Shown: piece by piece, positions 18,250 to 28,909 of the stretch
Numbering within the stretch: the stretch's first letter is position 1
Layout of the letters: every line of letters starts with the position of its first letter
Assembly (NCBI GenBank): GCA_019747815.1
Contig: JAIEQJ010000043.1
Coordinates: 1 to 64,000 of the forward strand
Source: Hyphomonadaceae bacterium
GTDB lineage: Bacteria > Pseudomonadota > Alphaproteobacteria > Rhizobiales > Hyphomicrobiaceae
Direction of reading: 5' to 3'
DNA length: 64,000 nt
Notes under the pieces: model-generated
Databases searched by the model: none
Told to the model about the DNA's origin: nothing
The model's input: the letters and a program-made list of their open reading frames with translations, nothing else
Made by a program: the position numbers and the translations under genes

Positions 18250-18568
18250 CGCGGGATGCAACTGTCGGCGTCACACCACGAGGGGTGCAGGCCGGGCTGG
18301 CGGGGTGCCTGTGGGGTAGGGCGGGCTTGGCTGGTCCGATCGGCACAGGCGCCGGGCGCTTCTCGGCTGCGCCCCGGCGATGTTGCAATTCTGCACGTGT
18401 GCTCGGCAAGAAGGACACAGCCCTGGCGTGCCGGCGGCCTGAGCCGCGATTGAACCGGCACGGCGGCGGCCCATCCGTCCGCAATCCGCCTTGCTCGTGT
18501 CGCGAAGTCGTGTTGAAGAGGGGGGCCGCGTGCGCTTCGATGGCGCAAAGGGAAACAAGCGTATAGAC

Positions 18569-19528
18569 ATGGTCTTGATGGCAACAGGCTGGGCTCGGGC
18601 GGGCGTGCTGGGGCTTGCAGCGCTCCTGCTGGCTTCGGTCTCTCAGGCGCAGCAGCCTCCCCCTCCACCGCGGCCGCAGGCCAAGGCTGCGCCGCCTGCC
18701 GCCAGGGATGTGCCGCCGGGGGCTGATGCCGCCCTGCAGCGGCGCGTCGAGCAGCTCGAGGAGCAGCTCGTCGACCTGCAGGTGGTGATCGGCACGCTCG
18801 AATCGCTCGCCAAAGGGGGCGGTGCACCCGCGGCCGGCCCGCGTGGCGGTCCGGGGCTGTCGGCTGCCGTCAATGCGGCCGATGCCGGTCGCCTGGATGC
18901 CATCGAGACCCAGATCCGGGCCCTGGCCGCCCAATTGGAGAGCCTGCAGGATCAGGTGCGCAGCCTCGGCGGCCGCACGGGCATGGCTGTGCCCAACAGC
19001 GCGTCTCCGCCGCCGGGCTTCGGCTCGGTGACGGTGGCCCCCGATGGGCAGCAGGATGAGGTCGAGCGGATGCCGCCGCGGGGCGGGCCGCCGCCCCGGG
19101 TTGGGTTTGCCCCGCCCGGCCCGCAGGGCGAGCCCGAGGTGCAGCCCCAGCAGCTCTATGAGCAGGCCTACGGCGCCCTTCTGCAAAAGGACTATGCCAC
19201 CGCCGAGGCGGGCTTTGACGATTTCCTCAGGCGGCATTCCAACCATCAGCTTGCGGGCAATGCGCAATATTGGCTGGGCGAGACCTTCTATGTGCGCGGC
19301 CAGTTCAGGGCCGCCGCCGCGGCCTTCCTGAAGGGCTATCAGACCTACTCCAGAAGCCCCAAGGCCCCCGAAAGCCTGTTGAAGCTCGCCATGTCGCTGT
19401 CCCGTCTGGGGCAGAAGGATGCCGCCTGCTCCTCCTACAACGAGCTGGCGACCAAGTATCCCAACCCGCCCGCGCACGTGAAGAGCATGGCGCAGGCGGA
19501 GCGCCAGCGCAGCGGCTGCGGCGCCTGA
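18569..19528 (+). CDS. cpoB: Cell division coordinator CpoB (YbgF)
   Basis: Periplasmic protein of 319 residues that links Tol-Pal function to septal peptidoglycan synthesis. Signal peptide (LAALLLASVSQAQQ) to about residue 27, Pro-rich stretch, coiled-coil trimerisation segment (LQRRVEQLEEQLVDLQ, about residues 50-75), variable Gly/Pro region, then TPR repeats starting LYEQAYGALLQKDYATAEAGF near residue 192. The start at 18569 is chosen for the signal peptide; 18578 is possible. Confidence 0.9.
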   Translation: MVLMATGWARAGVLGLAALLLASVSQAQQPPPPPRPQAKAAPPAARDVPPGADAALQRRVEQLEEQLVDLQVVIGTLESLAKGGGAPAAGPRGGPGLSAAVNAADAGRLDAIETQIRALAAQLESLQDQVRSLGGRTGMAVPNSASPPPGFGSVTVAPDGQQDEVERMPPRGGPPPRVGFAPPGPQGEPEVQPQQLYEQAYGALLQKDYATAEAGFDDFLRRHSNHQLAGNAQYWLGETFYVRGQFRAAAAAFLKGYQTYSRSPKAPESLLKLAMSLSRLGQKDAACSSYNELATKYPNPPAHVKSMAQAERQRSGCGA

Positions 19529-19623
19529 CCCCGCGGGAGGGCCGCCGGCCCCAGTGCCGGCGCCCAGTGCGCCGCCTCAGCGCCGGGATGGCTGGCGCGC
19601 CATCGCGCGCTGCGCCATTGTGC

Positions 19624-19683
19624 CATGACGCAGGGCCACATGACGCATGGTCGCATGACGCGTGGTTGCATGACGCATGACCA
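19624..19683 (+). repeat. Four 15-bp tandem repeats over the tilS start
   Basis: Units beginning CATGACGC start at 19624, 19639, 19654 and 19669. Each contains an in-frame ATG, so the array encodes an upstream 22-codon frame (19625-19693, MTQGHMTHGRMTRGC...) that stops 17 bases inside tilS in a different frame. The tilS ATG at 19677 is created by the last unit. Confidence 0.85.
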
Positions 19684-21059
19684 GCGAGCCTGAACCGATC
19701 CGGCCGGATGAGCTTGCGGCGCTGTTCGAGCGCGGCGGTGTCGAGGCGTCGCTGCGCTGTGCGCTGGCCGTTTCCGGCGGCAGCGACAGCACCGCGCTGA
19801 TGGTGCTGTTTGCGGACTGGCTGCGCCGGGATGGGCGCGATGTCGGCCGGCATATGGTGCTGACCGTCGACCATGCGCTGCGCCCGGAGTCGGCGGCCGA
19901 GGCGCGCGCCGTTGCCGCTCAGGCCGCACGCCTGGGATTTCAGCACGTCACGCTCATTTGGGACGGGCGGAAGCCGCAAACGGGACTCCAGGTCGCGGCC
20001 CGCAGCGCGCGCTACCGTCTCATGCGCGACTCCATGCAGGCCAACGGCATCGCCCTGCTGCTCACGGGACATACCCTCGACGATCAGGCCGAGACGCTGC
20101 TGATGCGGCTGGCGCGCGGCAGCGGTCTCGACGGGCTCGCCGGCATGGCGCCGCATCTCGACTTCGCGGCTCTGGGTTTCGGCCATCCTGCGGCAGGCGG
20201 GCTGGCGCTGGCGCGGCCCCTGCTCGCCGTCGCGAGGGCTCGGCTGCGGGCAACGCTCAACGCAAAGGGGATCGGCTGGATCGAGGATCCGAGCAACACC
20301 TCGCCGCTGTTCGAGCGGCCGCGCTTGCGCGCCGCACGCCCGCATCTTGAGGCGATCGGCCTCAGCGATGCCATGCTGGCGCTGAGCGCCGAGCGGCTGT
20401 TGCGGGCGCGTCGCGCCCTCGATCAGGTGGTCGATGAATTCTGCAGCCCCGCTGCCGGGATCGTCAGTGTCGATCCGTGTGGATACATCACCATCGATCG
20501 GGCCCGGCTGCAGGCGGCCGAGGCGGAGATTGCGCTGCGGGCGCTGGGGCGCGCGATCGCCGCGGCGGGCGGCAGCGGGGAATGGATCCCGCTCGCCAAG
20601 CTCGAGTCGATGGCCGCAGCCCTGCGGTGTTCCGGCTCCGGCGCCGCCCGGTGGACGCTGGCGCGGGCGCTGGTGTCGGTGCAGGGGCGGGCCGTCACGG
20701 TCGAGCGGGAGCCGGGCCGCGCGCCGCTGCCGGACCTGGAGCTGACGGCCGGCGCACAGGCCTGCTGGGACGGGCGCTTCTGGGTGAGCGTGGGTGCTGG
20801 CGCGGGCTTGGGCGCACTCACGGTGCGTCCGCTCGGCGAGGGCAGTGCACGTGAGTTGTGCCGGCAGGGCGCCGTCACCGCGCGGGTTCCCGTGCGGGCT
20901 ATGGGCACGGTGCCTGCGTTCTGGGACGCGGGCCGGTTAATGGCCGTTCCGTGCCTGGAGTACTGGGCCGATCCAAAGTGCCGCACCGTGCTCCAAGCGC
21001 GCTTCGCGTGGCCGGGCGCGATCGGAAACAGCCTGCCCGGCGGCCCGGACAGGGCTTGA
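19677..21059 (+). CDS. tilS: tRNA(Ile)-lysidine synthetase TilS
   Basis: Cytosolic enzyme, 460 residues, that modifies the wobble cytidine of tRNA-Ile(CAU) to lysidine with ATP. The PP-loop SGGSDSTALM is at residues about 31-40, followed by HALRPES and the conserved GHTLDDQAETLLMRLARGSGLDGL. The last 230 residues are the less conserved C-terminal tRNA-binding part. Located between cpoB and ftsH, a common order. The start lies in a 15-bp tandem array. Confidence 0.94.
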   Translation: MTSEPEPIRPDELAALFERGGVEASLRCALAVSGGSDSTALMVLFADWLRRDGRDVGRHMVLTVDHALRPESAAEARAVAAQAARLGFQHVTLIWDGRKPQTGLQVAARSARYRLMRDSMQANGIALLLTGHTLDDQAETLLMRLARGSGLDGLAGMAPHLDFAALGFGHPAAGGLALARPLLAVARARLRATLNAKGIGWIEDPSNTSPLFERPRLRAARPHLEAIGLSDAMLALSAERLLRARRALDQVVDEFCSPAAGIVSVDPCGYITIDRARLQAAEAEIALRALGRAIAAAGGSGEWIPLAKLESMAAALRCSGSGAARWTLARALVSVQGRAVTVEREPGRAPLPDLELTAGAQACWDGRFWVSVGAGAGLGALTVRPLGEGSARELCRQGAVTARVPVRAMGTVPAFWDAGRLMAVPCLEYWADPKCRTVLQARFAWPGAIGNSLPGGPDRA

Positions 21060-21132
21060 AATGTCGCAGCAACTTGTGGGTTTGAGGCCATGGCGCGCTG
21101 TTTGTGCACAAAACGCCGGGCGGGCCTCAAAC

Positions 21133-21161
21133 TTGGCAAAGATCTTCTACACACCTATGTT
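21133..21161 (+). promoter_or_regulatory. Candidate sigma-70-type promoter of ftsH
   Basis: TTGGCA and TATGTT are separated by exactly 17 bases, about 100 bases before the ftsH start. This matches housekeeping promoter spacing. It is a pattern match only. Confidence 0.45.
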
Positions 21162-21262
21162 AGGAGGCACGACGAGCCTGCGCCGGGCGGTGGCGCGGCC
21201 TATCGCCAGCACCCAGGGGCGGCGGCAACAGAGTGGCGTCCCATGGGCATAGAGGAATCCCC

Positions 21263-23188
<1,926 letters not shown>

Positions 23189-23203
23189 GCCCCGCGCGTC
23201 CCT

Positions 23204-23319
23204 GTCATCCCGGAATTCGCGGGAACGCGAATATCCGGGACCCAGGGCCGCAAAACGATCGCGGTCTCGTCTCGATCCCTGGGTACCGGCTCTCGGCCTG
23301 CGGCCTCGGCCGGCATGAC
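23204..23319. repeat. REP-like element, GTCATCCCGG family, copy 3
   Basis: Starts GTCATCCCGG, contains ATATCCGGGACCCAGGG and the complementary CCCTGGGTACC, and ends GGCCGGCATGAC. A further partial GTCATCCCG lies at 23334. It occupies the gap between ftsH and the beta-propeller gene. Confidence 0.75.
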
Positions 23320-23418
23320 AACGGCGGCGCCGCGTCATCCCGTTTTGCTTGGTGCGCCATCGGGCGAAATGGTAGGGTCGCGCCCTATTGCGGAGCACAA
23401 TCATTGGGGGAGGTCGGC

Positions 23419-24630
23419 ATGAGGGGTCACACGCGCGCGGCCGTTTTGGCTGCGGTGCTCGCCGTCGGCAGCGCGGCGGCGCAGGCGCAGCTCGCCGTCT
23501 CGGCCAACGATGCCAAGGTCAAGCTCGTCAACGGCAAGGTCGAGGTGGTCAAGAGCCCGCCGGCCGATACCATCTCGATCATCGACCTGCGCTCCAACCC
23601 GCCCAAGGTGCTGGCGGAGCTGGACGTGCCCAACAGCGTGGTTGGCCCGCCGAGCAACGTCGCCGTGTCGCCGAAGGAGGACATCGTGCTGGTCGCGGGC
23701 GCGATGCAGATTGATCCCGCCGACGCCGCCAAGACCGTTGCCGACGACAAGCTCACCGTCATCGACATCGCCCCCCTGAAGCCCGGCATTCTGAAGCGGC
23801 TCGGCCTTTCCAAGGGCGCGGCCCCCGCGCCCAAGGTGATCGCCACGCTGCAGGCGGGCAAGGGCGCCGCCGGCGTTGCCATCAACAAGGCAGGCTCGCT
23901 CGCGCTGGTTGCCAACCGCAGCGAGGGCACCGTGTCCGTCTTCACGATCAAGGGCACGACGCTGACGGCCGCCGGCAAGGTGACGGTTGGCGGCGACAAG
24001 TCGGGCCCGAGCGCGATCGCCTTCACGCCGGACGGCAAGAGTGCGCTGCTCACCCTCGACAGCGACAACAAGATCGTGGTGCTGTCCGTCGACGGCGCCA
24101 AGGTCGAGCTGACCAAGCGCACAATCTCGGCCGGGCTGCGCCCCTATGGGCTCGACATCGCGGCGAAGGGCGAGGTGGCCGTGGTGGCCAACATCGGCCT
24201 CGGCGGCGGCGATGCCGACACCATCAGCGTCATCGACCTCAAGCTCAACCCCCCGCGCGTCGTCAACACCTACACGGTCGGCCAGACGCCGGAGGGCATC
24301 AAGATGTCGCCCGACGGCAAGTACGTGGCCGTCACCGTCATGAACGGCTCCAACAAGCCCTCGGACTCGCCCTTCTTCAACCCGAGCAGCATCCTCCAGG
24401 TCTGGGCGCGCAACGGCACCCAGCTCAGCAAGTCGGCCGAGCTGCCGATCGGCAAGTGGTGCCAGGGCATCGCCTGGTCCAGCAACAGCCGCACCCTGCT
24501 GGTGCAGTGCATGGTGGAGGAGGAGATCACGGTGGTGCGCTACTCGGGGCTGACGGGACGCTCCCTGCAGAAGGTCGGCACCATCAAGGCCAAGGGCGGG
24601 CCGGCCGGCATCGGCACGGCCCAGCCCTGA
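23419..24630 (+). CDS. Secreted YVTN-type beta-propeller protein
   Basis: Exported 403-residue protein. GGGGGAGG just upstream of ATG 23419 supports the start, and the signal peptide ends AQAQ near residue 24. Repeated blade signatures (DTISIIDL, KLTVIDI, GTVSVFTI, NKIVVLSV, DTISVIDL) and MSPDGKYVAV/FTPDGKSALL turns mark a propeller like those of lactonase/YncE proteins. The ligand or reaction is unknown. It interrupts the more usual ftsH-folP-glmM order. Confidence 0.8.
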   Translation: MRGHTRAAVLAAVLAVGSAAAQAQLAVSANDAKVKLVNGKVEVVKSPPADTISIIDLRSNPPKVLAELDVPNSVVGPPSNVAVSPKEDIVLVAGAMQIDPADAAKTVADDKLTVIDIAPLKPGILKRLGLSKGAAPAPKVIATLQAGKGAAGVAINKAGSLALVANRSEGTVSVFTIKGTTLTAAGKVTVGGDKSGPSAIAFTPDGKSALLTLDSDNKIVVLSVDGAKVELTKRTISAGLRPYGLDIAAKGEVAVVANIGLGGGDADTISVIDLKLNPPRVVNTYTVGQTPEGIKMSPDGKYVAVTVMNGSNKPSDSPFFNPSSILQVWARNGTQLSKSAELPIGKWCQGIAWSSNSRTLLVQCMVEEEITVVRYSGLTGRSLQKVGTIKAKGGPAGIGTAQP

Positions 24631-24634
24631 CCCC

Positions 24635-24730
24635 GGCTGGCCAGTGGGGCTGGCCAGTGGGGCTGGCCAGTGGGGCTGGCCAGTGGGGCTGGCCAGTGGG
24701 GCTGGACAGTGGGGCTGGACAGTGCGGTGG
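24635..24730. repeat. 13-bp tandem repeat before folP
   Basis: Unit CCAGTGGGGCTGG occurs at 24641, 24654, 24667, 24680 and 24693, with variants (ACAGTGGGGCTGG and degenerate) at 24706 and 24719. The period is exactly 13 bp, so all three frames are used in turn. It sits between the propeller gene stop and the folP start. Confidence 0.92.
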
Positions 24731-24745
24731 ACCGATAGGAACGTC

Positions 24746-25810
24746 GTGACAGCATCTGTCTATATCCGCCCCGTTGCACGCCTGCCGGATGCAGCGCCGC
24801 CGGCGCCCGCGGCAGCCCTGGCGCTCGCCGGGCGCAAGGACCTGTTGTTTGCGGCCGCCGAGCTCATCGTGCGCACCGGCGGGCGTGTGGAGCGGCGCGT
24901 CGTTTCTGCCGGTGAGCTGTTGCAGGGCGCCGCCGGGGCCGATGCAGCGCGGATCCTGCAGCGCCTGCAGGAGCCGCGCCCGGCGCTGGCCGGGCTCGCG
25001 CTCGACCGGCCGCGCATCATGGGCATCGTCAACGTCACGCCGGACAGCTTCTCGGACGGCGGCCGTTATCTGACCGCCGATGCCGCCATCGCCCATGCCC
25101 TTGAGCTCGAGGCGGAGGGCGCCGACATCCTCGATATCGGCGGGGAATCCACCCGGCCGGGCTCCGAGCCCATCGATATCGAGGCGGAGTGCCGGCGCGT
25201 GCTGCCCGTCATCGAGGGGCTGGCGGGGCGCGTGCGCGTACCGGTGTCCATCGACACCCGCAATGGCGAGGTGATGCGCCGGGCGGTTGAGGCGGGCGCG
25301 CGCATCATCAACGACGTGTCGGCGCTGGGCCACGATCCCATGGCGCTTGCGGTTGCCGCGGCCTCGGGCCTCCCCGTCATTCTCATGCATGCGCAGGGCG
25401 ATCCCAAGACCATGCAGCACAATCCGACCTATGAGGATGTCGTGCTCGATGTGTTCGATGCGCTCGGGGCACGCGTTGCCGCCTGTGAAAGGGCCGGCAT
25501 CCCGCGCCAGCGCCTCATCGTCGATCCCGGCATCGGCTTCGGCAAGACGCTGGCCCACAACCTGGCCCTGCTCGGGTCCTTAACGATCTTCCAGGGCCTG
25601 GGGTGCGCCGTGCTGCTGGGCGCCTCGCGCAAGAGCTTCATTGGCAAGCTCACGGGGGCGCAGGCTGGCGATCGCCTGCCGGGCTCGCTGGCGGCGGCGC
25701 TCATCGGTGTCGCCCAGGGCGTCCAGATTCTCAGGGTGCACGATGTGGCTGCAACCCGCCAGGCCCTGGCGGTGTGGGAGGGCGCGTGCGGCCGCGGCAC
25801 AGGCCCTTGA
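24746..25810 (+). CDS. folP: Dihydropteroate synthase with N-terminal extension
   Basis: Joins p-aminobenzoate and dihydropterin pyrophosphate in folate synthesis. A GTG start at 24746 with AGGA 5 bases upstream gives 354 residues, about 80 longer than a typical enzyme. The extra N-terminus (residues 1-88, DLLFAAAELIVRTGGRVERRV) is seen in various alphaproteobacterial FolP proteins. Pterin-binding motifs IMGIVNVTPDSFSDGG, DIGGESTRPGS, STD-like SIDTRNGEV, NDVSALGHD and the closing LRVHDV are intact. The 13-bp repeat array is upstream and would only be translated if an earlier start were used. Confidence 0.93.
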   Translation: MTASVYIRPVARLPDAAPPAPAAALALAGRKDLLFAAAELIVRTGGRVERRVVSAGELLQGAAGADAARILQRLQEPRPALAGLALDRPRIMGIVNVTPDSFSDGGRYLTADAAIAHALELEAEGADILDIGGESTRPGSEPIDIEAECRRVLPVIEGLAGRVRVPVSIDTRNGEVMRRAVEAGARIINDVSALGHDPMALAVAAASGLPVILMHAQGDPKTMQHNPTYEDVVLDVFDALGARVAACERAGIPRQRLIVDPGIGFGKTLAHNLALLGSLTIFQGLGCAVLLGASRKSFIGKLTGAQAGDRLPGSLAAALIGVAQGVQILRVHDVAATRQALAVWEGACGRGTGP

Positions 25811-26077
25811 GAGCCGCCGCGGCCGTTAGGCGGCGGGCACCTGCGTCCGGTCCGGCCCGGTCCGGCATGGGCCTGTGCCTTCCCTTACCGGCGATCGCTG
25901 CGGGAATCGAGGCTCTGGGATGCCCGCCGCGTGTAATGTTTACTTATCTTTTTTGATGCTGGCCTGTTTGGCCGGGCCGGCATAATAGAATCGGCGGGAC
26001 CGATCTTCGCCGTCAGAGCTCGACGTCCCGCATTCTGGCTCCATTGCAATCTCTTCACAGGCCTCGAGAGGCTTTCC

Positions 26078-27433
26078 ATGGCGCGCAAGTATTTCGGCAC
26101 CGACGGCATACGCGGCCTCGCCAACAGGGCGCCGATGACGTCGGAGGTTGCGCTCAAGGTCGGCATGGCGGCCGGCAAGCTCTACTCCAACGGCGGCAGC
26201 CGCCGGCATCGCGTCGTCATCGGCAAGGATACGCGCCTGTCGGGCTACATGATCGAGTCGGCCCTGATGTCGGGCTTCACGGCGGTGGGCATGGACGTGT
26301 TCCTGCTCGGGCCGATGCCGACGCCGGCGGTTGCCATGCTGACACGGTCGCTGCGGGCCGATCTCGGCGTCATGATCTCGGCCTCGCACAATCCCTTTCA
26401 GGACAACGGCATCAAGCTGTTCGACCCGGACGGCTACAAGCTGTCGGATGAGGCGGAGGCGCAGATCGAGGCCCTGATCGATGCCGATGCCGCCGAGCTG
26501 CTGGTCGCGCCCGAGCGCATCGGCCGCGCCAAGCGCATCGACAGCGCGCAGGAGCGCTACATCGAATACGCCAAGCGCACCCTTCCCCGCGACAGCCGCC
26601 TCAACGGCCTGCGCATCGTCATCGATTGCGCCAACGGGGCGGGCTACCAGGTGGCCCCCGACGTGCTGTGGGAGCTGGGCGCGGAGGTGATCAAGATCGG
26701 CGTCGAGCCCAATGGTCTCAACATCAACGAGAAGTGCGGCTCCACCGACCCGGAGGCGCTGTGCGCCAAGGTGCGGGAGATGCGCGCCGACATCGGCATC
26801 GGCCTCGACGGCGATGCCGACCGCGTTGCCATCGCGGATGAGAAGGGCCGCATCGTCGACGGCGACCAGATCATGGCGGTGATCGCCGAGAGCTGGCATC
26901 GGCGCGGCCTGCTGGCCGGCGGCGGCGTGGTCGCCACCGTCATGTCGAATCTGGGGCTGGAGCGTTACTTCAAGGCGCTGGGGCTCACGCTGGCGCGCAC
27001 GCCGGTGGGCGACCGCTATGTGGTCGAGCACATGCGCAAGCACGGCTTCAACGTGGGCGGCGAGCAGTCCGGGCACATCGTGCTATCGGATTTCACCACC
27101 ACCGGCGACGGGCTCGTCACCGCGCTGCAGGTGCTCTCCGTCGTGGTGAGCACGGGCCGGCCGGTGAGCGAGGTGTGCAAGCGGTTCGAGACCGTGCCGC
27201 AGCTCCTGAAGAACGTGCGCTATGCCAACGGCGCGCCGCTGGAGCACGACATGGTCAAGAGCGCCATCGACCACGGCAGGGAGCGCCTGGGTCTGAGCGG
27301 CCGCATCGTCGTGCGTCCGTCCGGAACCGAGCCGTTGATCCGCGTCATGGCGGAGGGGGACGACGAGCGCCTCGTGCAGCAGGTGGTCGGCGACATCGCC
27401 GAGGCCGTCCGCAAGGCCACGCAAGCGGCGTAG
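26078..27433 (+). CDS. glmM: Phosphoglucosamine mutase GlmM
   Basis: Converts glucosamine-6-phosphate to glucosamine-1-phosphate for UDP-GlcNAc, feeding peptidoglycan and LPS. 451 residues. The phosphoserine loop [12 protein letters not shown] (Ser near residue 104), Mg-binding DGDADR and the C-terminal phosphate-binding [12 protein letters not shown] are intact. The N-terminus [13 protein letters not shown] is canonical. Lies downstream of folP with a 267-bp gap that holds no visible gene. Confidence 0.97.
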   Translation: MARKYFGTDGIRGLANRAPMTSEVALKVGMAAGKLYSNGGSRRHRVVIGKDTRLSGYMIESALMSGFTAVGMDVFLLGPMPTPAVAMLTRSLRADLGVMISASHNPFQDNGIKLFDPDGYKLSDEAEAQIEALIDADAAELLVAPERIGRAKRIDSAQERYIEYAKRTLPRDSRLNGLRIVIDCANGAGYQVAPDVLWELGAEVIKIGVEPNGLNINEKCGSTDPEALCAKVREMRADIGIGLDGDADRVAIADEKGRIVDGDQIMAVIAESWHRRGLLAGGGVVATVMSNLGLERYFKALGLTLARTPVGDRYVVEHMRKHGFNVGGEQSGHIVLSDFTTTGDGLVTALQVLSVVVSTGRPVSEVCKRFETVPQLLKNVRYANGAPLEHDMVKSAIDHGRERLGLSGRIVVRPSGTEPLIRVMAEGDDERLVQQVVGDIAEAVRKATQAA

Positions 27434-27500
27434 GCGGCCGGTACGCCGGGAATTTGCCTCCCGGTGGCACGCGGCAAGCCGCGGATGACCGCACGGTGAT

Positions 27501-27529
27501 TTGACATCCTTGAGCTTTGTCATTAGACG
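27501..27529 (+). promoter_or_regulatory. Candidate promoter of serC
   Basis: A perfect TTGACA (27501-27506) is followed after 17 bases by TAGACG (27524-27529), 54 bases before the serC start. The -35 is strong and the -10 weak, as is usual in this group. Transcription would begin just before the two leader hairpins. Confidence 0.5.
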
Positions 27530-27583
27530 CGCCGGCGGGACACCCCTCCCCAACGAGGGGCATCTATCTGCAAGGGTAGGCAC
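27530..27583 (+). ncRNA. Probable serC RNA motif (cis leader)
   Basis: Directly before serC lie two small hairpins: CCCCTC (27543-27548) with GAGGGG (27555-27560), and CTATC (27564-27568) with GGTAG (27575-27579). The second contains the likely Shine-Dalgarno GGGTAGG. Position and layout fit the serC RNA motif described upstream of serC in alphaproteobacteria, a presumed cis-regulator whose ligand is not known. Assignment is from memory of that motif; a covariance-model search would decide. Confidence 0.6.
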
Positions 27584-28759
27584 ATGACCACCGCCACGAA
27601 ACCGGCCAAGCGGCCGGCAAATCCGCATTTCTCCTCCGGCCCCTGCGCCAAGCGCCCCGGCTGGTCCCTGCAAAAGCTCCAGAACGCGTTCCTCGGCCGC
27701 TCGCACCGCGCCAGGGAGGGCAAGGCGCGCCTGAAGCTCGCCATCGACAAGACCAAGGCGCTGCTGGGCCTGCCCCCGGGCTATCTGTGCGCGATCGTGC
27801 CGGCCTCCGACACGGGTGCGTTCGAGATGGCCATGTGGACCATGCTCGGCGAGCGCGGCGTCGATGCGCTCGCCTGGGAGAGCTTCGGCGAAGGCTGGGT
27901 GACGGACGCCACCAAGCAGCTCAAGCTCGAGGACCTGCGCGTCATCAAGGCCGACTACGGCAGGCTTCCCAGCCTCGCCCAGGTCGATTTCAGCCGCGAC
28001 GTGCTCTTCACCTGGAACGGCACCACGTCGGGCGTGCGCGTGCCCGACGGCAACTGGATTCCGGCCGACCGCGCGGGGCTCACCTTCGTCGATGCCACCT
28101 CGGCGGTGTTCGCCCAGCCGATCCCGTGGGACAAGGTCGATGTGCTCACCTTCTCCTGGCAGAAGGCGATGGGCGGGGAGGCCGGGCACGGCATGCTGAT
28201 CCTCTCCCCGCGGGCGATCGCGCGCCTGGAGCGCTACACGCCGGCCTGGCCGATCCCCAAGGTCTTCCGTCTCACCAAGGGCGGCAAGCTGATCGCCGGC
28301 ATCTTCGAGGGCGAGACCATCAACACGCCCTCCATGCTCTGCACCGAGGACTATCTCGATGCGCTCGGCTGGGCCGAAGGCATCGGCGGGCTCGCCGCCC
28401 TGCAGGCCCGCGCCGACGCCAACGCCAAGGTGCTCTACAACTGGGCGAACAAGACGCCGTGGCTTGCGGCGCTGGCCGTCGATCCGGCGACCCGCTCCAA
28501 CACCTCGGTGTGCCTCAGGATCGTCGATCCCGCCGTCACGGCCTTGCCCGTCGATGGGCAGCGCGCCTTCGTCAAGCAGCTGGAATCGATGCTCGACAAG
28601 GAGAACGCGGCCCACGACATCGCCGGCCATCGCGATGCCCCGCCGCATCTGCGCATCTGGTGCGGGTCGACCGTGGAGAAGGCCGATCTGGAGGCGCTCA
28701 CCGGCTGGCTCGACTGGGCCTTTGCCGAAGCCAAGGCCGGCCTCGCCCAGGCGGCGTAA
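27584..28759 (+). CDS. serC: Phosphoserine aminotransferase SerC
   Basis: PLP-dependent enzyme, 391 residues, making O-phosphoserine from phosphohydroxypyruvate and glutamate. The PLP lysine sits in [11 protein letters not shown] (about residue 195). N-terminal [17 protein letters not shown] and C-terminal [10 protein letters not shown] are typical of the alphaproteobacterial SerC type (longer than the E. coli enzyme). It precedes serA, with a REP-like element between the two genes, and has its own candidate promoter and leader RNA. Confidence 0.95.
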   Translation: MTTATKPAKRPANPHFSSGPCAKRPGWSLQKLQNAFLGRSHRAREGKARLKLAIDKTKALLGLPPGYLCAIVPASDTGAFEMAMWTMLGERGVDALAWESFGEGWVTDATKQLKLEDLRVIKADYGRLPSLAQVDFSRDVLFTWNGTTSGVRVPDGNWIPADRAGLTFVDATSAVFAQPIPWDKVDVLTFSWQKAMGGEAGHGMLILSPRAIARLERYTPAWPIPKVFRLTKGGKLIAGIFEGETINTPSMLCTEDYLDALGWAEGIGGLAALQARADANAKVLYNWANKTPWLAALAVDPATRSNTSVCLRIVDPAVTALPVDGQRAFVKQLESMLDKENAAHDIAGHRDAPPHLRIWCGSTVEKADLEALTGWLDWAFAEAKAGLAQAA

Positions 28760-28767
28760 TTCAACCC

Positions 28768-28877
28768 GTCATCCCGGACGCGCACAGCGCGATCCGGGAC
28801 CCGGGAGACGCATTCGCCGCCGCAATCCGTTGCCCTGGGTCCCGGCCTGCGCGCATCCGCGCTTCCGCCGGGATGGC
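28768..28877. repeat. REP-like element, GTCATCCCGG family, copy 4
   Basis: Starts GTCATCCCGGACGCGC, contains ATCCGGGACCCGGGA and the complementary CCCTGGGTCCCGG, and ends CCGCCGGGATGGC (one mismatch to the usual GATGAC). It separates serC and serA. Confidence 0.75.
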
Positions 28878-28909
28878 ATCCGCCAGACCGATAACGGAAA
28901 GGACATGTC

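Noticed and set aside
24644-24745. FolP extended upstream to include the 13-bp repeats
   Set aside because: The in-frame ATG at 24644 lacks a ribosome site and would add a low-complexity Gly/Trp stretch; GTG 24746 has AGGA at proper spacing.
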